Origin: Enterococcus mundtii
Lineage (GTDB): Bacteria; Bacillota; Bacilli; Lactobacillales; Enterococcaceae
Length of the DNA stretch: 64,000 bases
Assembly: GCF_003957375.1 (NCBI RefSeq)
Contig: NZ_CP025473.1
Coordinates: forward strand, 2,602,001-2,666,000
Reading direction: 5' to 3'
The position numbers and the translations under genes were made by a program. Below, piece after piece: positions 28,057 through 36,942 of this stretch (positions within the stretch are counted from its first letter, which is position 1; every line of letters starts with the position of its first letter). The notes under the pieces were generated by a model. It searched no databases and had not been told where the DNA came from. It was given only the letters and a program-made list of their open reading frames with translations.

Positions 28057-29575
28057 TCACCAAAAACTAATCTTTGGAATTTTCACCGAAGATAGTGCCT
28101 TTCCTATGGATTTACCTACTTGTTGTATATCCTTATAAACATACTTTACTGTTTTAACGCTTTGTTCTATTTTTTTCGATATATCTCCTATAATGTCTGT
28201 TTTATCATACAATTTATACAAGCCATCTTTAATATTTTCATATGCATCTGGATTCATGTATTGAGCATATTTATTGATACCACCAAGGGAAGCCCGCTCC
28301 TATACCTAATGGGCCTAATCCTGATAGTAATGTCATTCCCTCTAACGGTCCAATACTCTTCACCATCTCTATTCCACCACCTATTATTCCTTTGCCAACA
28401 CTTCCTATTTTTCCATATTCATTCACCGCATTGGCGGTGAAAGTGATGCCTAATTGCGCGTAAGTAGCTACTTGGCCTGCCGTTCCTAATCCTTTGGCAA
28501 CACCCCAATTTTTAGCTCCTTGCACAAATTGAGATTTCTTCAAGGCTTCGCTGACGTAGGTTTTTACAGGGGACGTAAATTTAGTGAAATTTTGATAGGC
28601 CTTGCCTAGCGTATCGATTTTAGGAATCCATTTCCCTTGGGCAACGGCTTTACCGAACATTTCGTATTTTGCAAGACCGCTAAATAATTTATTTTTCATA
28701 CCTGATGGTAGATGATTAGCAAGCATCAAAAATTCATCGTTGGATGCCAATTTGTTGACTAATGCACCCGGATAATTTTTGATCAACATTTCGAACCGCT
28801 TGACTGCATCGGTTTTCCCATCTTTCAGGGGTTGGACCAATTTTTCGATCTCCGCTTACATTTCTAAGTAGGCATTATTTGAAGATTCTTCCGACAAAGC
28901 TTTTCCGTTTGGTTTGTACTTCTCAAACCAACTCCCATCCACTCCTTTCGGCAATACATAACTACCGTCTGCCTTGATGGTTGTTTGGTTCAAGACTAAT
29001 ACGCTTTGCATGGCGAGTTTCAATTCCAGTAGACTGTTATTGAACAGTCCACTGGTTTGGAAGTTAAAGGCATGCAGTTTGTGTTGTTTGCGTTGCAACT
29101 TGTAGATATCTTCTTGCAGGCTGTCCGCCATTCGCATCAAGTTTCGATGAAAATCACTGAGCATTTCTGTGATACCTGGTAATATGCTTGTATTGGCGAT
29201 CTGCCTAATCGTCTGCGCGTGGTTATCGATTGATTGTTTAGCGAATGTTTTGGCACGAATCTGTCCGCTTAAATTCTCTTCATCCAAGTATCCTTCACTG
29301 GCAATCATTTGATGCGCGGAAGAGTATAGATTCAAGTCTGACTGAATCCCTTGTACCGCAGTGTTTACCCGATGGATCGTAGGAATGATCAACTCAGAAA
29401 ACAGCCCTTTCCCAGCTTGATAAGCAGCTCCTGAGAGTTTTTTGCCATCAACCGCGTGAACAACTTGTTGACTACCTGCTCGTAGTTGGGTGATCGTTGT
29501 ACGAGCAAGCGATAAATTAGTGGTCAGATTGCTCATTAAATTAGAAGACTCTGTGGCTGAATAAATTAGTCCCAT
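28057..29575 (-). pseudogene. LXG-domain T7SS toxin gene with a nonsense codon and a frameshift
   Basis: Read from ATG 29575 this encodes an LXG secretion domain (MGLIYSATESSNLMSNLTTN..., residues 1-239), ending at a TAA at 28856-28858. The same frame continues open for another 194 codons to 28271 with sequence that clearly belongs to the protein (AEIEKLVQPLKDGK...). That part ends in a Gly-rich hydrophobic stretch (GKGIIGGGIEMVKSIGPLEG, GLGPLGIGAGF) typical of glycine-zipper LXG toxins such as TelE. Near the GGG at 28287-28289 the homologous frame shifts, continuing as SLGGINKYAQYMNPDAYENI to the stop at 28057. Repaired, it would be about 505 residues, normal for LXG proteins. A TTG at 28840 with GGAG upstream could allow reinitiation, so a split functional gene cannot be excluded. 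Confidence 0.8.
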
Positions 29576-29916
29576 CGTTTATTCCTTTCTTTCTGAAGTT
29601 CCGTACGTTCTTCTTCAAGTTTGATTACACCTTTTAAGTATTCTTGATCTAGTTGGTGCTGTTGGTTTTCTACCAACTGCGTGAAGTAAGTTGATTTCCC
29701 TTCATTCTCATTTTGCTCCCAACGAGCAACTTGGCTTCCTTGGGATACTAATTCTTCTGTGAATTGTTGGATTTCTCGAAAGCTTTTTCGCATATCCATC
29801 TCTAAATAATACATACATTGTTTTAACTGCTGTTTTTCTTTACTCAGACGCTCCAATCGTTGTTCATTGTTGCTGATTTTACGATCATATTCAGCGAGTA
29901 ACTCTTTCTTTTCCAT
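29566..29916 (-). CDS. Lap2-like (DUF3958-type) LXG targeting protein
   Basis: Protein of 116 residues predicted to be an almost continuous helical hairpin or coiled coil (EKKELLAEYDRKISNNEQRL..., then QLVENQQHQLDQEYLKGVIK). Its size, helical pattern and place between a TIGR04197-like gene and an LXG gene match the Lap2/DUF3958 proteins that bind LXG domains and guide them to the T7SS. Its stop overlaps the LXG start by 10 bases, implying coupled synthesis of partner and cargo. Family assignment is by pattern and context, not by alignment. Confidence 0.72.
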   Translation of the reverse strand: MEKKELLAEYDRKISNNEQRLERLSKEKQQLKQCMYYLEMDMRKSFREIQQFTEELVSQGSQVARWEQNENEGKSTYFTQLVENQQHQLDQEYLKGVIKLEEERTELQKERNKRWD

Positions 29917-29925
29917 ACTGACTCC

Positions 29926-30180
29926 TTACTTGAATCTTGTTTGACTGTCTCTGACTGCGATTGCTTGAGCAAGCTGGGGGAATTTGTTTGCCTGTTCATT
30001 GACACAAGTGACTAGAATTGAAATATCATTGAGTAGCTTGTTGCTGACCTCTACACCTGTTTTCATACTGCTGATCGTGCTCTTGCTTAAAGAACTTGGC
30101 TTGCTACTACTAACAGATACATTTTTTATTCCTGATACGACTGCTGTTGCAGTTGATTCCTGAGAAGCGATTTTCGGCAT
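29926..30180 (-). CDS. Lap1-like (DUF3130/TIGR04197) WXG100-related LXG partner
   Basis: Small protein of 84 residues beginning MPKIASQESTATAVVSGIKN, with a Ser/Lys-rich turn and a long C-terminal helix (VSNKLLNDISILVTCVNEQA). This matches TIGR04197 (DUF3130) proteins, called Lap1 in streptococci, which form a complex with Lap2 and the LXG domain and carry the T7SS recognition signal. It lacks a WxG motif, as other members do. It sits just upstream of the Lap2-like gene in the same operon. Confidence 0.72.
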   Translation of the reverse strand: MPKIASQESTATAVVSGIKNVSVSSSKPSSLSKSTISSMKTGVEVSNKLLNDISILVTCVNEQANKFPQLAQAIAVRDSQTRFK

Positions 30181-30191
30181 CTTTTTTCTCC

Positions 30192-30593
30192 TTATCTGAA
30201 TTGATAGAATGGGTCTTCTTTTAATGTCTCTTCTTCATTAATTTTTATGGTTTCTACAATCGGTACAGGTTGCTCCTCTTGCACGAGTAGTGGTCTAGTT
30301 GACGAATCCCTAAGTTGCCTCAACAAATCGTCTAAAAATTCTTCATCGTCTTGGTTTTGAAAGCCTTCAAAAAGCACTTCTGTGATTTGATCCGCATGGA
30401 TAGAAAAGACTTCTTGGCTTGGCACATCGCCAAACGGATGGGGGGCTACTCGATATCTCGCTATCACTTTTTCTTCTTCATTTTTAGCGATGGCACGAGC
30501 AACGACAAAATAGAGCAGTTGGTCATCCTCTGTTCCTACTAGACTTAAGATACTGCCTAATGGCAAAAACGGTGTGATCATTTCTTCTCTCAT
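30192..30593 (-). CDS. DUF4176 protein downstream of essC
   Basis: Protein of 133 residues with a DUF4176-like core: LPLGSILSLVGTEDDQLLYF, then APHPFGDVPSQEVFSIHAD and the characteristic ITEVLFEGFQNQDDEEFL, plus an acidic C-terminal tail. The ATG at 30593 overlaps the essC stop (ATGA) and has GGAGG 7 bases upstream, so it is translationally coupled to essC. Its position between the secretion ATPase and the cargo genes suggests a role in cargo handling, but no function is established. Confidence 0.75.
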   Translation of the reverse strand: MREEMITPFLPLGSILSLVGTEDDQLLYFVVARAIAKNEEEKVIARYRVAPHPFGDVPSQEVFSIHADQITEVLFEGFQNQDDEEFLDDLLRQLRDSSTRPLLVQEEQPVPIVETIKINEEETLKEDPFYQFR

Positions 30594-33500
30594 GCTTCTT
30601 CCTCCGTAGGAAACACCAAAACTTCCCATTGTTCATCCTTCAAACTGTGTAGGACGTTTTTAGCAACTCTTGCGTTTTTTTCTTGATAAGAAAGATTTTC
30701 AATAAATAATTGATTTTGTAAGCTTCCACCAAATAAAATATGGTCGATATTTTCTTTTACAAACATAGTGATTCCGCCAAAGGTATTACCCACCTTCGTC
30801 ATATGATCAAGAAAAACAAACTGTAAATGCTCGTTTCCTCCACTTAGCAGAGCAGTGACTTCCTCAGGGTTCAATGTTAATTTATCGACCAAGTCTGCGA
30901 TACCATTGATAATGATGATTCTCTTGCCAGTTTCATTTGTTAAGAGAGCTTCTAAAGCCTCTTTTAGGGCTGTTGCTTTTTCACTAAGACATGAACGGTC
31001 CAAATATAGTGAAACTTTCGGCTTTGCTGTTTCGAGTGTTCCATTTGCATCGATCAACACCACTTCTTCTGGTCTTTCTTGACAAATTTGTTGAAGCAGC
31101 CAAGGCATCATCGCACGAAGTTGCTTATTGGATTTGAAAAAGATCCCTAATCTCATGCGCTGGAACAAGTCAAATGATTCTACTGAAGAAGTGGCTTTGT
31201 TTAATCCCAAATACAGTGTGTGGTCGTCTTGTTCAAGGTAAGCAGCAAAACTTTTTTGCGTTAGGTTTTCTGGTACCATTGGAATTTTATCTGGGCGTTC
31301 GCCTGTCCATGCTTGATTGATTTCTATAATTTCTTCTTCCAGATTTTGGAGTAGTTCAGCATCATTTTGCCCATTAATCGGCAGATAAAACTGAATGGTA
31401 GTTGGCGTAGAAAGTAAGACTTGTCCGCGCCCATTGATTGCTTCAGGTGACAAAGCATTTCTGCCCATGACCATGTTTATTTCATTTTCATCGTTTAAAT
31501 ATAGCGTTATCTTAGTGGCAATATTGCTCATCATGTTCGTCCGAATACTTCCTGCACGATTCGCAGTCATCACAAGAAAGATACCCAAACTGGTACCATC
31601 TCTTAGTAGTTGAAGAAGTACTTCATCGATTCTATCTTTGCGCTTATCTTCCAAGCTCAGGCCATCATAACTATCAAGAATGATTCCTAAGATCGGTAAT
31701 TTTTCTCTTGTTCTTGTTTCGTATTGCGTTAGATACGCGACACCAGCTTGCTTGAACAATTTTTTGCGCTCTGCCAATAATTTTTCGATGCGATCAAGCA
31801 TTTTTTGCAGTTTTTCATCTTCTTCCAAAGTCGCTATATCCGCAATATGGGGTAATTCCCTGAGTACTAATAAACCATTATTCCCAAAATCGATTAAATG
31901 AAACTGAATCGTTGCAGGGGTGTTTTGACGGGCAAGGTTCATTACAAGAGTTTGCAACACTGTCGACTTCCCATAGCCTGGACTAGCTACGATCAATGTG
32001 TGACTCGCTTCTTCGAGATTGAAGGTATAATTCATTTGTTTTTGTTCAGAAGGAATATCTAAACAACCAAATGGGATAGCTAGATTACGAACTTCTGACT
32101 GTTTTATTTTTGGCGCCATAATCTGCTTATCTAAGTTCGGTAGCCACGGCTTATCCGGCAATTTGTAGGTAGAATCGGTAAAGATTGTCTTGATCTTATC
32201 AATCACTGCTTCTAATTGTGTCGGCAAATCTCGTGTATCTTTTCCTTGAATGATTTCGATATCTGGATCATAGAGCAATTCTAACTGGCCCAATTCATTG
32301 ATTTTGCATACCCGTTCATCGATCACTTCTTTAATCAAATGTTCTGGATCATATGGAACCCCCGCATAGCCACTTTGAAATAATTCATACACCTCATTTT
32401 CGCCAACTTTCAAATAGCCTCGTCCAGGATTCGTGATTTGTGCGGCATCTGGCGTTTTGAGTAACTCATTCGAGTCTTGGACACTCGCCATTTTCAAGGC
32501 AATTTTACTCGTACTATTGGCTTCGATCTGATCATTGACTACCCCAGAAGGTTTTTGGGTGGCTAAAATCAAATGGACACCTAATGAACGTCCGATTCGG
32601 GCAACAGAAGTGAGCTCATCTAAGAATTCTGGAACATTGGCTTTAAGCTCCGCAAATTCATCCGAAACTAAAATCAAATGGGGCAAAGGTTTTTGCGGAT
32701 AAACAACGTCTGGTTTTGGGGTCTTTCTTTGTTTATACAAGGTCATGTAGCCGTTGATATTATTTACACCATATTTGGCAAACTCTCTTTGACGTTTCGC
32801 TAGCTCTGCTTTGATGCTCGCTAAGGCTCGTGCAGTTCCAGCACCATCCAAATTAGTGATTGCACCCATAAAATGGGGCAAATGATCTAAGGTATTGGCT
32901 ATTCCGCCACCTTTCCAGTCAATAATCAACATGCCGATATCTTCTGGCGAAAAATTGATTGCTAAGCCGATCAAGTAAGTCGTTAAAAATTCAGATTTCC
33001 CTGAACCAGTCGTACCACCAACTAAGGCGTGTGGTCCATGGACTCGTTCATGTAGATCCCAATAAACTAAATCTTTTTTTCCACGCCAACCAATTAATGA
33101 ACGAATCGATTTATTAGGTTCCGCAGTAGACCAGCGATTTGAAATCGCTAGTTCTTCAATTGTCTTGACCTCATATTGATCCAATAGACTCAAGCTGTCA
33201 GATGCGGCATTTTTCTCTACTTCTACATGATGAAGATTCGCCAAACGCCGAATGGCTTTTTCGATTGGATAGGTTGTCGGCAAATGATTGGGAATAAAAC
33301 GCTGGTTCACATATTCATTGTTCTGATTGATCAACGTTGCTGCTTTATTGCTTTGATATTCAATTAAAGTAGTCGTTGTTTCTGGCAACATATTCAACGT
33401 TTCTTTTCCCCAAATGACCGTGATTCCATAGTCTCCTAAGTTTTCGGCTAAAAACTCGTTCAATCCATGACCTGCCAACCAACTTTCATCCAAAATCGAA

Positions 33501-34999
33501 AAAACATACTGTGGCTGAAAGTGTACCTTTTCATTTTCAGCTTCACGGACTTGTTGTTTTCTTTTTGCCACTATTTGATAAAAAGAATTCAAAATCATGT
33601 CTCGACTTTTGGGGGTATGTACCATTCCTCTTAGATTTAAAGAACGAATTTTATTATGAGGTAACCAACGCCATTCTCGCCAATGTTGTTCGTACTCTTC
33701 CGACGGGATCAGTGTAATGAATTCGACGTCTCGATAAGAATGCAACACACATAACTGAAATAATAGGAGTTGTAATGCTGTTTGTAAAATACTAGATGTT
33801 CCTGCTAAGCCAACCGTCTGTTTCAAAAGTGAAACGATGATCGGGGCATCTCCAAGTTGTTTGTAGGGACTATGAAGATGCTCAAACGCTTCATTACTCA
33901 GTTCATCCTCTTCTATCGGCTGGAAGTTTGTTTGAAAACTAGCATTGATTTCGCCGATTCCTAAGCGGACAGTCAAAAAATCTTCGTTCACTGTCATGCG
34001 TTCATAAATCCTCGCATGATAATCTTTAGCCATCAATGCTAATTCATCCAGTGAAGGATTCATATATTCTAATGCTGCTTTTTGTGTTTGCTGTAAGACA
34101 GTAAGCTCTGACTTTTTTTTAATCATATACTGATGGAAATGCTCTTCTCTCATATGATTTTTTCTGTTGCTTTCTTTTTTGTTTGTAAAGTAACTCGACA
34201 CAGAAAAACCTGTTGTAAGTAAACTAGCGCCTCCCATACTAATCAACATAACTGGATTGCCCCCGCTCAAAAAACTTGTAGCACCGCTCAAAACGACCAT
34301 ACCTAATGGTGGAACGATGGTTTTCAACCACTCATTCTTTCCTTCATTAGATTTCTGCTTAGGTGATTGGATCTCTATTTTTTCTTTTGGTTCTTTTAAA
34401 TGGATTCTTGGACTACGCCTAAATGCTGGGAAATTTTCTGGATACTCGGGAATGTAGGGTTCTTCGAGCAACTGCCAGGGGTCCAAATGTAGCTGATTTT
34501 TTAACTCTGAGATCTTTAATTGTTTCTCACGCATCTCAATCATCAGATAATCAATGATCAATTGATCGCCTACAGAAAATGGAAATACACCTTTTTCTAC
34601 ACGTTGGTGATTGTAATAAATCTTGGCCTTACTAGGATAGATTTTTATTTGATAGTCATCAGTACTATTACGATCAATAAAAATCAACGCATCCGAATCA
34701 ATACGGATCGCCGAGTCTTTTGCATTTGATAGATAGACGCTTTCCCTTGGCTTATTGACGATTACCGTTTTCAAATTTTCATGATGAACGAGGAGAAACT
34801 TTTCATCCTTGACTAATTCTCCTCCCCAAAAAAGCTGTCCGTCTTCACAGGAAAGTGTTCGATCATCCAGTATTACTTGATTGTTTTTTTCTGTGATTTG
34901 TTTATGAATAAACGTCGAACCAAAGTAAAAAAGATCATAAAGAACTGAAACGGAATGTTGGATTTGATCAGTCATTGAAATTGGCTTAGTTTGCTTCAT
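30590..34999 (-). CDS. essC: T7SSb FtsK/SpoIIIE-type ATPase EssC
   Basis: Central motor and specificity component of the type VIIb secretion system, 1469 residues. The N-terminal part (about 1-180) is FHA-like, followed by two membrane helices (about 225-270). The first FtsK/SpoIIIE domain has Walker A GGTTGSGKSEF near residue 660 and the Walker B-type ILVSDEFAELK; the second has ASPGYGKSTVL near residue 1005. The C-terminal third ATPase-like domain has no recognisable Walker A. In staphylococci and Listeria the C-terminal EssC variant correlates with adjacent cargo, so this end probably recognises the local LXG set. The start overlaps essB by 14 bases. Confidence 0.96.
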   Translation of the reverse strand: MKQTKPISMTDQIQHSVSVLYDLFYFGSTFIHKQITEKNNQVILDDRTLSCEDGQLFWGGELVKDEKFLLVHHENLKTVIVNKPRESVYLSNAKDSAIRIDSDALIFIDRNSTDDYQIKIYPSKAKIYYNHQRVEKGVFPFSVGDQLIIDYLMIEMREKQLKISELKNQLHLDPWQLLEEPYIPEYPENFPAFRRSPRIHLKEPKEKIEIQSPKQKSNEGKNEWLKTIVPPLGMVVLSGATSFLSGGNPVMLISMGGASLLTTGFSVSSYFTNKKESNRKNHMREEHFHQYMIKKKSELTVLQQTQKAALEYMNPSLDELALMAKDYHARIYERMTVNEDFLTVRLGIGEINASFQTNFQPIEEDELSNEAFEHLHSPYKQLGDAPIIVSLLKQTVGLAGTSSILQTALQLLLFQLCVLHSYRDVEFITLIPSEEYEQHWREWRWLPHNKIRSLNLRGMVHTPKSRDMILNSFYQIVAKRKQQVREAENEKVHFQPQYVFSILDESWLAGHGLNEFLAENLGDYGITVIWGKETLNMLPETTTTLIEYQSNKAATLINQNNEYVNQRFIPNHLPTTYPIEKAIRRLANLHHVEVEKNAASDSLSLLDQYEVKTIEELAISNRWSTAEPNKSIRSLIGWRGKKDLVYWDLHERVHGPHALVGGTTGSGKSEFLTTYLIGLAINFSPEDIGMLIIDWKGGGIANTLDHLPHFMGAITNLDGAGTARALASIKAELAKRQREFAKYGVNNINGYMTLYKQRKTPKPDVVYPQKPLPHLILVSDEFAELKANVPEFLDELTSVARIGRSLGVHLILATQKPSGVVNDQIEANSTSKIALKMASVQDSNELLKTPDAAQITNPGRGYLKVGENEVYELFQSGYAGVPYDPEHLIKEVIDERVCKINELGQLELLYDPDIEIIQGKDTRDLPTQLEAVIDKIKTIFTDSTYKLPDKPWLPNLDKQIMAPKIKQSEVRNLAIPFGCLDIPSEQKQMNYTFNLEEASHTLIVASPGYGKSTVLQTLVMNLARQNTPATIQFHLIDFGNNGLLVLRELPHIADIATLEEDEKLQKMLDRIEKLLAERKKLFKQAGVAYLTQYETRTREKLPILGIILDSYDGLSLEDKRKDRIDEVLLQLLRDGTSLGIFLVMTANRAGSIRTNMMSNIATKITLYLNDENEINMVMGRNALSPEAINGRGQVLLSTPTTIQFYLPINGQNDAELLQNLEEEIIEINQAWTGERPDKIPMVPENLTQKSFAAYLEQDDHTLYLGLNKATSSVESFDLFQRMRLGIFFKSNKQLRAMMPWLLQQICQERPEEVVLIDANGTLETAKPKVSLYLDRSCLSEKATALKEALEALLTNETGKRIIIINGIADLVDKLTLNPEEVTALLSGGNEHLQFVFLDHMTKVGNTFGGITMFVKENIDHILFGGSLQNQLFIENLSYQEKNARVAKNVLHSLKDEQWEVLVFPTEEEA

Positions 35000-36158
35000 T
35001 ACTATCCGTCTCGCTTTCTAAGATTTCTAAGTACTTATTGATTTCTTCCTCATAACTTGTTAATAACTCTTGCTTCTTCTGTCCACTCATCTTGTTGTTT
35101 GCTCGCGTCGCGTCGTATAATTTGGTGTAGGCATGTAAAATGTATTGATGATCGCCGAGGTTTTGTGCGATATCTAATGATCGTTCAAAATTCCCCCGTC
35201 CAATATAGATCCAGTAAAGCAAAGTATTCTCATTTGATTTTTGGGAAATGTTATTTAAGATTGCCGTCTTTTGCTCATTCGACAAATTATCCAGCTGTAC
35301 CGCGCTGACTGCAGCGACATATTGAGCACCCGAAGGGAGATCTTCGGGTTTATCCTCTTTTAATGTGGTCAAAACACCGGCATAATTATTAGCAATATAT
35401 TGCGTTTCAGCAGAACTGATCCGTTCTTGTGCGGGAAGTTTATCAAACGCATAGATACCTGTTGTAAGCGCTAAACCTATTGTTGAAATACTTAATAAAA
35501 GCGTGCCCCACTTAAACATAAAATAGCTTCTTTTGTTCACCATTCGAATTTCTGATGCACGTTTCGTTTTCTGCTGTACGACTTGTTCGCCAATCATGCG
35601 GTTGATTTCTGCGACAGTGTTTGCTCTTTGGATTCGTTTAGAAAACTCGTCCTTCAATGTGCCATTTCCTTCAATCAGTTGCTCATAATCGAACTTAGGA
35701 TGTAAAAGTGTCAGGATCAATGCACGATATTGCTTCAAAAATTCTTCTTCGGTTATTTCATAAGGAATAATTGAATGCGCAAAACCTCTATGTGCTACGA
35801 TGATTTCTTCTCCAAATAGAAATAGATTGGCTGGATGGATGAATGGCTGGATTGGGCTACTCAAAAACTCGGATAAGAAATTGATTTTTTGTGCAAGTAA
35901 TAATCGTTGAAAAAGTTCTGTTCGTTTAAGATACTCTTGCAAAGAATAGATTTGTTTACTTTTCTGGTATTGAATGACGAGTTTTTCCTCTGAAGATTCT
36001 ACGATCTGTCCAGAGAGCAAGTGCTTTTTCTGTGTTAAGAATAGTTGATACTGTTCTAAACGATCGAGTTGGTATTGCTTAGCATTAAGTGTCACTTTGA
36101 CAGCATCAGTTGTTGTCTCAATCATGATCGTTTCAGAAATATCTTTTATGTGGGTCAC
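34986..36158 (-). CDS. essB: T7SSb membrane component EssB (YukC)
   Basis: Single-pass membrane protein of 390 residues: a cytoplasmic pseudokinase-like N-terminal domain (1-210), one membrane helix around 217-240 (FKWGTLLLSISTIGLALTTG) and an extracytoplasmic helical domain ending in a Glu-rich tail. It forms a core complex with EssC and EsaA. The GTG start overlaps the esaB stop by 4 bases. Length matches YukC-family proteins. Confidence 0.93.
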   Translation of the reverse strand: MTHIKDISETIMIETTTDAVKVTLNAKQYQLDRLEQYQLFLTQKKHLLSGQIVESSEEKLVIQYQKSKQIYSLQEYLKRTELFQRLLLAQKINFLSEFLSSPIQPFIHPANLFLFGEEIIVAHRGFAHSIIPYEITEEEFLKQYRALILTLLHPKFDYEQLIEGNGTLKDEFSKRIQRANTVAEINRMIGEQVVQQKTKRASEIRMVNKRSYFMFKWGTLLLSISTIGLALTTGIYAFDKLPAQERISSAETQYIANNYAGVLTTLKEDKPEDLPSGAQYVAAVSAVQLDNLSNEQKTAILNNISQKSNENTLLYWIYIGRGNFERSLDIAQNLGDHQYILHAYTKLYDATRANNKMSGQKKQELLTSYEEEINKYLEILESETDSNEAN

Positions 36159-36430
36159 GTTCGCTCCTCCGATTTTTGTTGAGATTCATCGATCAGTAAA
36201 TGATCGCCTTCACTTAATGGATAATCTGCCACATATGCCTCTTCCTTTAAGCGGATCGGTTTATTCAATACCACTAAGTCGAACACATCTGGCAGAGAAG
36301 AACCATTTTGTATGAAAGATTTCTTTAATAATTCTTTTAATCGTGTAATCGTTACTTGGGTCGGGATCTGTAAGTCAATGATTTCTTCTTTGACTTGTAA
36401 ACTTATCCCAATTGCTTGATTTCTATCCAA
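36155..36430 (-). CDS. esaB: T7SSb ubiquitin-like protein EsaB (YukD)
   Basis: Ubiquitin-fold protein of 91 residues (IDLQIPTQVTITRLKELLKK... ending LSEGDHLLID). Essential but poorly understood in T7SSb. The start appears to be a TTG at 36428-36430 with AGGA 9 bases upstream; no ATG or GTG is available in the same region. It overlaps the essB start by 4 bases. Genes run in the order esxA-esaA-essA-esaB-essB-essC, as in Staphylococcus aureus. Confidence 0.88.
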   Translation of the reverse strand: MDRNQAIGISLQVKEEIIDLQIPTQVTITRLKELLKKSFIQNGSSLPDVFDLVVLNKPIRLKEEAYVADYPLSEGDHLLIDESQQKSEERT

Positions 36431-36443
36431 CTACAACAGTCCT

Positions 36444-36929
36444 TTAATCATTTTTGTATTTCTGCTGTGAAAACTTTTTACCAAGATAATTGCCTCCAAT
36501 AGTCAGTAATATACTTCCTAGTAGAAGTAAGCTCCACAAAACAATTCTTCCCTGGATCGCTGTGTGATTTGGTGTAGCTGACGACTGATGTCCTACAGAC
36601 ATTTGCCCTTCTTTGAATAATTTGGGTGTAATTGTCTGCTCAAAGACCTGTGGCTGTGGCGTTGCTTCCGACACAAAGACGAGGTTCTGAGCAGTAGAAA
36701 TCTGTTGTCTTTGTTGTTGGACATGTTCTTGGTCTAATTTTGTTTTATCTTCTAAAAATAAATCGTGCACTATAAATGTTGTTCCATGATCTTCGACGCC
36801 TTCCCTTTCTTGATAGATCACATGGTTATTGATAGTGAGTGTACTTGCAAAAACTGTGTCATTCGGGTGACTTAAAAATAGTAAAACTACCAACAAAAAG
36901 AAAAGCCCCCCAATTTTTTTCTGAACCAT
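36444..36929 (-). CDS. essA: T7SSb membrane component EssA
   Basis: Protein of 161 residues with an N-terminal signal-anchor (MVQKKIGGLFFLLVVLLFLS), an extracytoplasmic region rich in Gln and Val, and a C-terminal membrane helix (IVLWSLLLLGSILLTIGGNY). This two-helix layout is that of EssA. The ATG at 36929 is chosen because GGAGG lies 6 bases upstream, inside the essA-esaA junction; earlier in-frame ATG codons lie within esaA and lack sites. Sequence conservation is low, so identification leans on position. Confidence 0.8.
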   Translation of the reverse strand: MVQKKIGGLFFLLVVLLFLSHPNDTVFASTLTINNHVIYQEREGVEDHGTTFIVHDLFLEDKTKLDQEHVQQQRQQISTAQNLVFVSEATPQPQVFEQTITPKLFKEGQMSVGHQSSATPNHTAIQGRIVLWSLLLLGSILLTIGGNYLGKKFSQQKYKND

Positions 36930-36942
36930 TTTATACCTCCGT

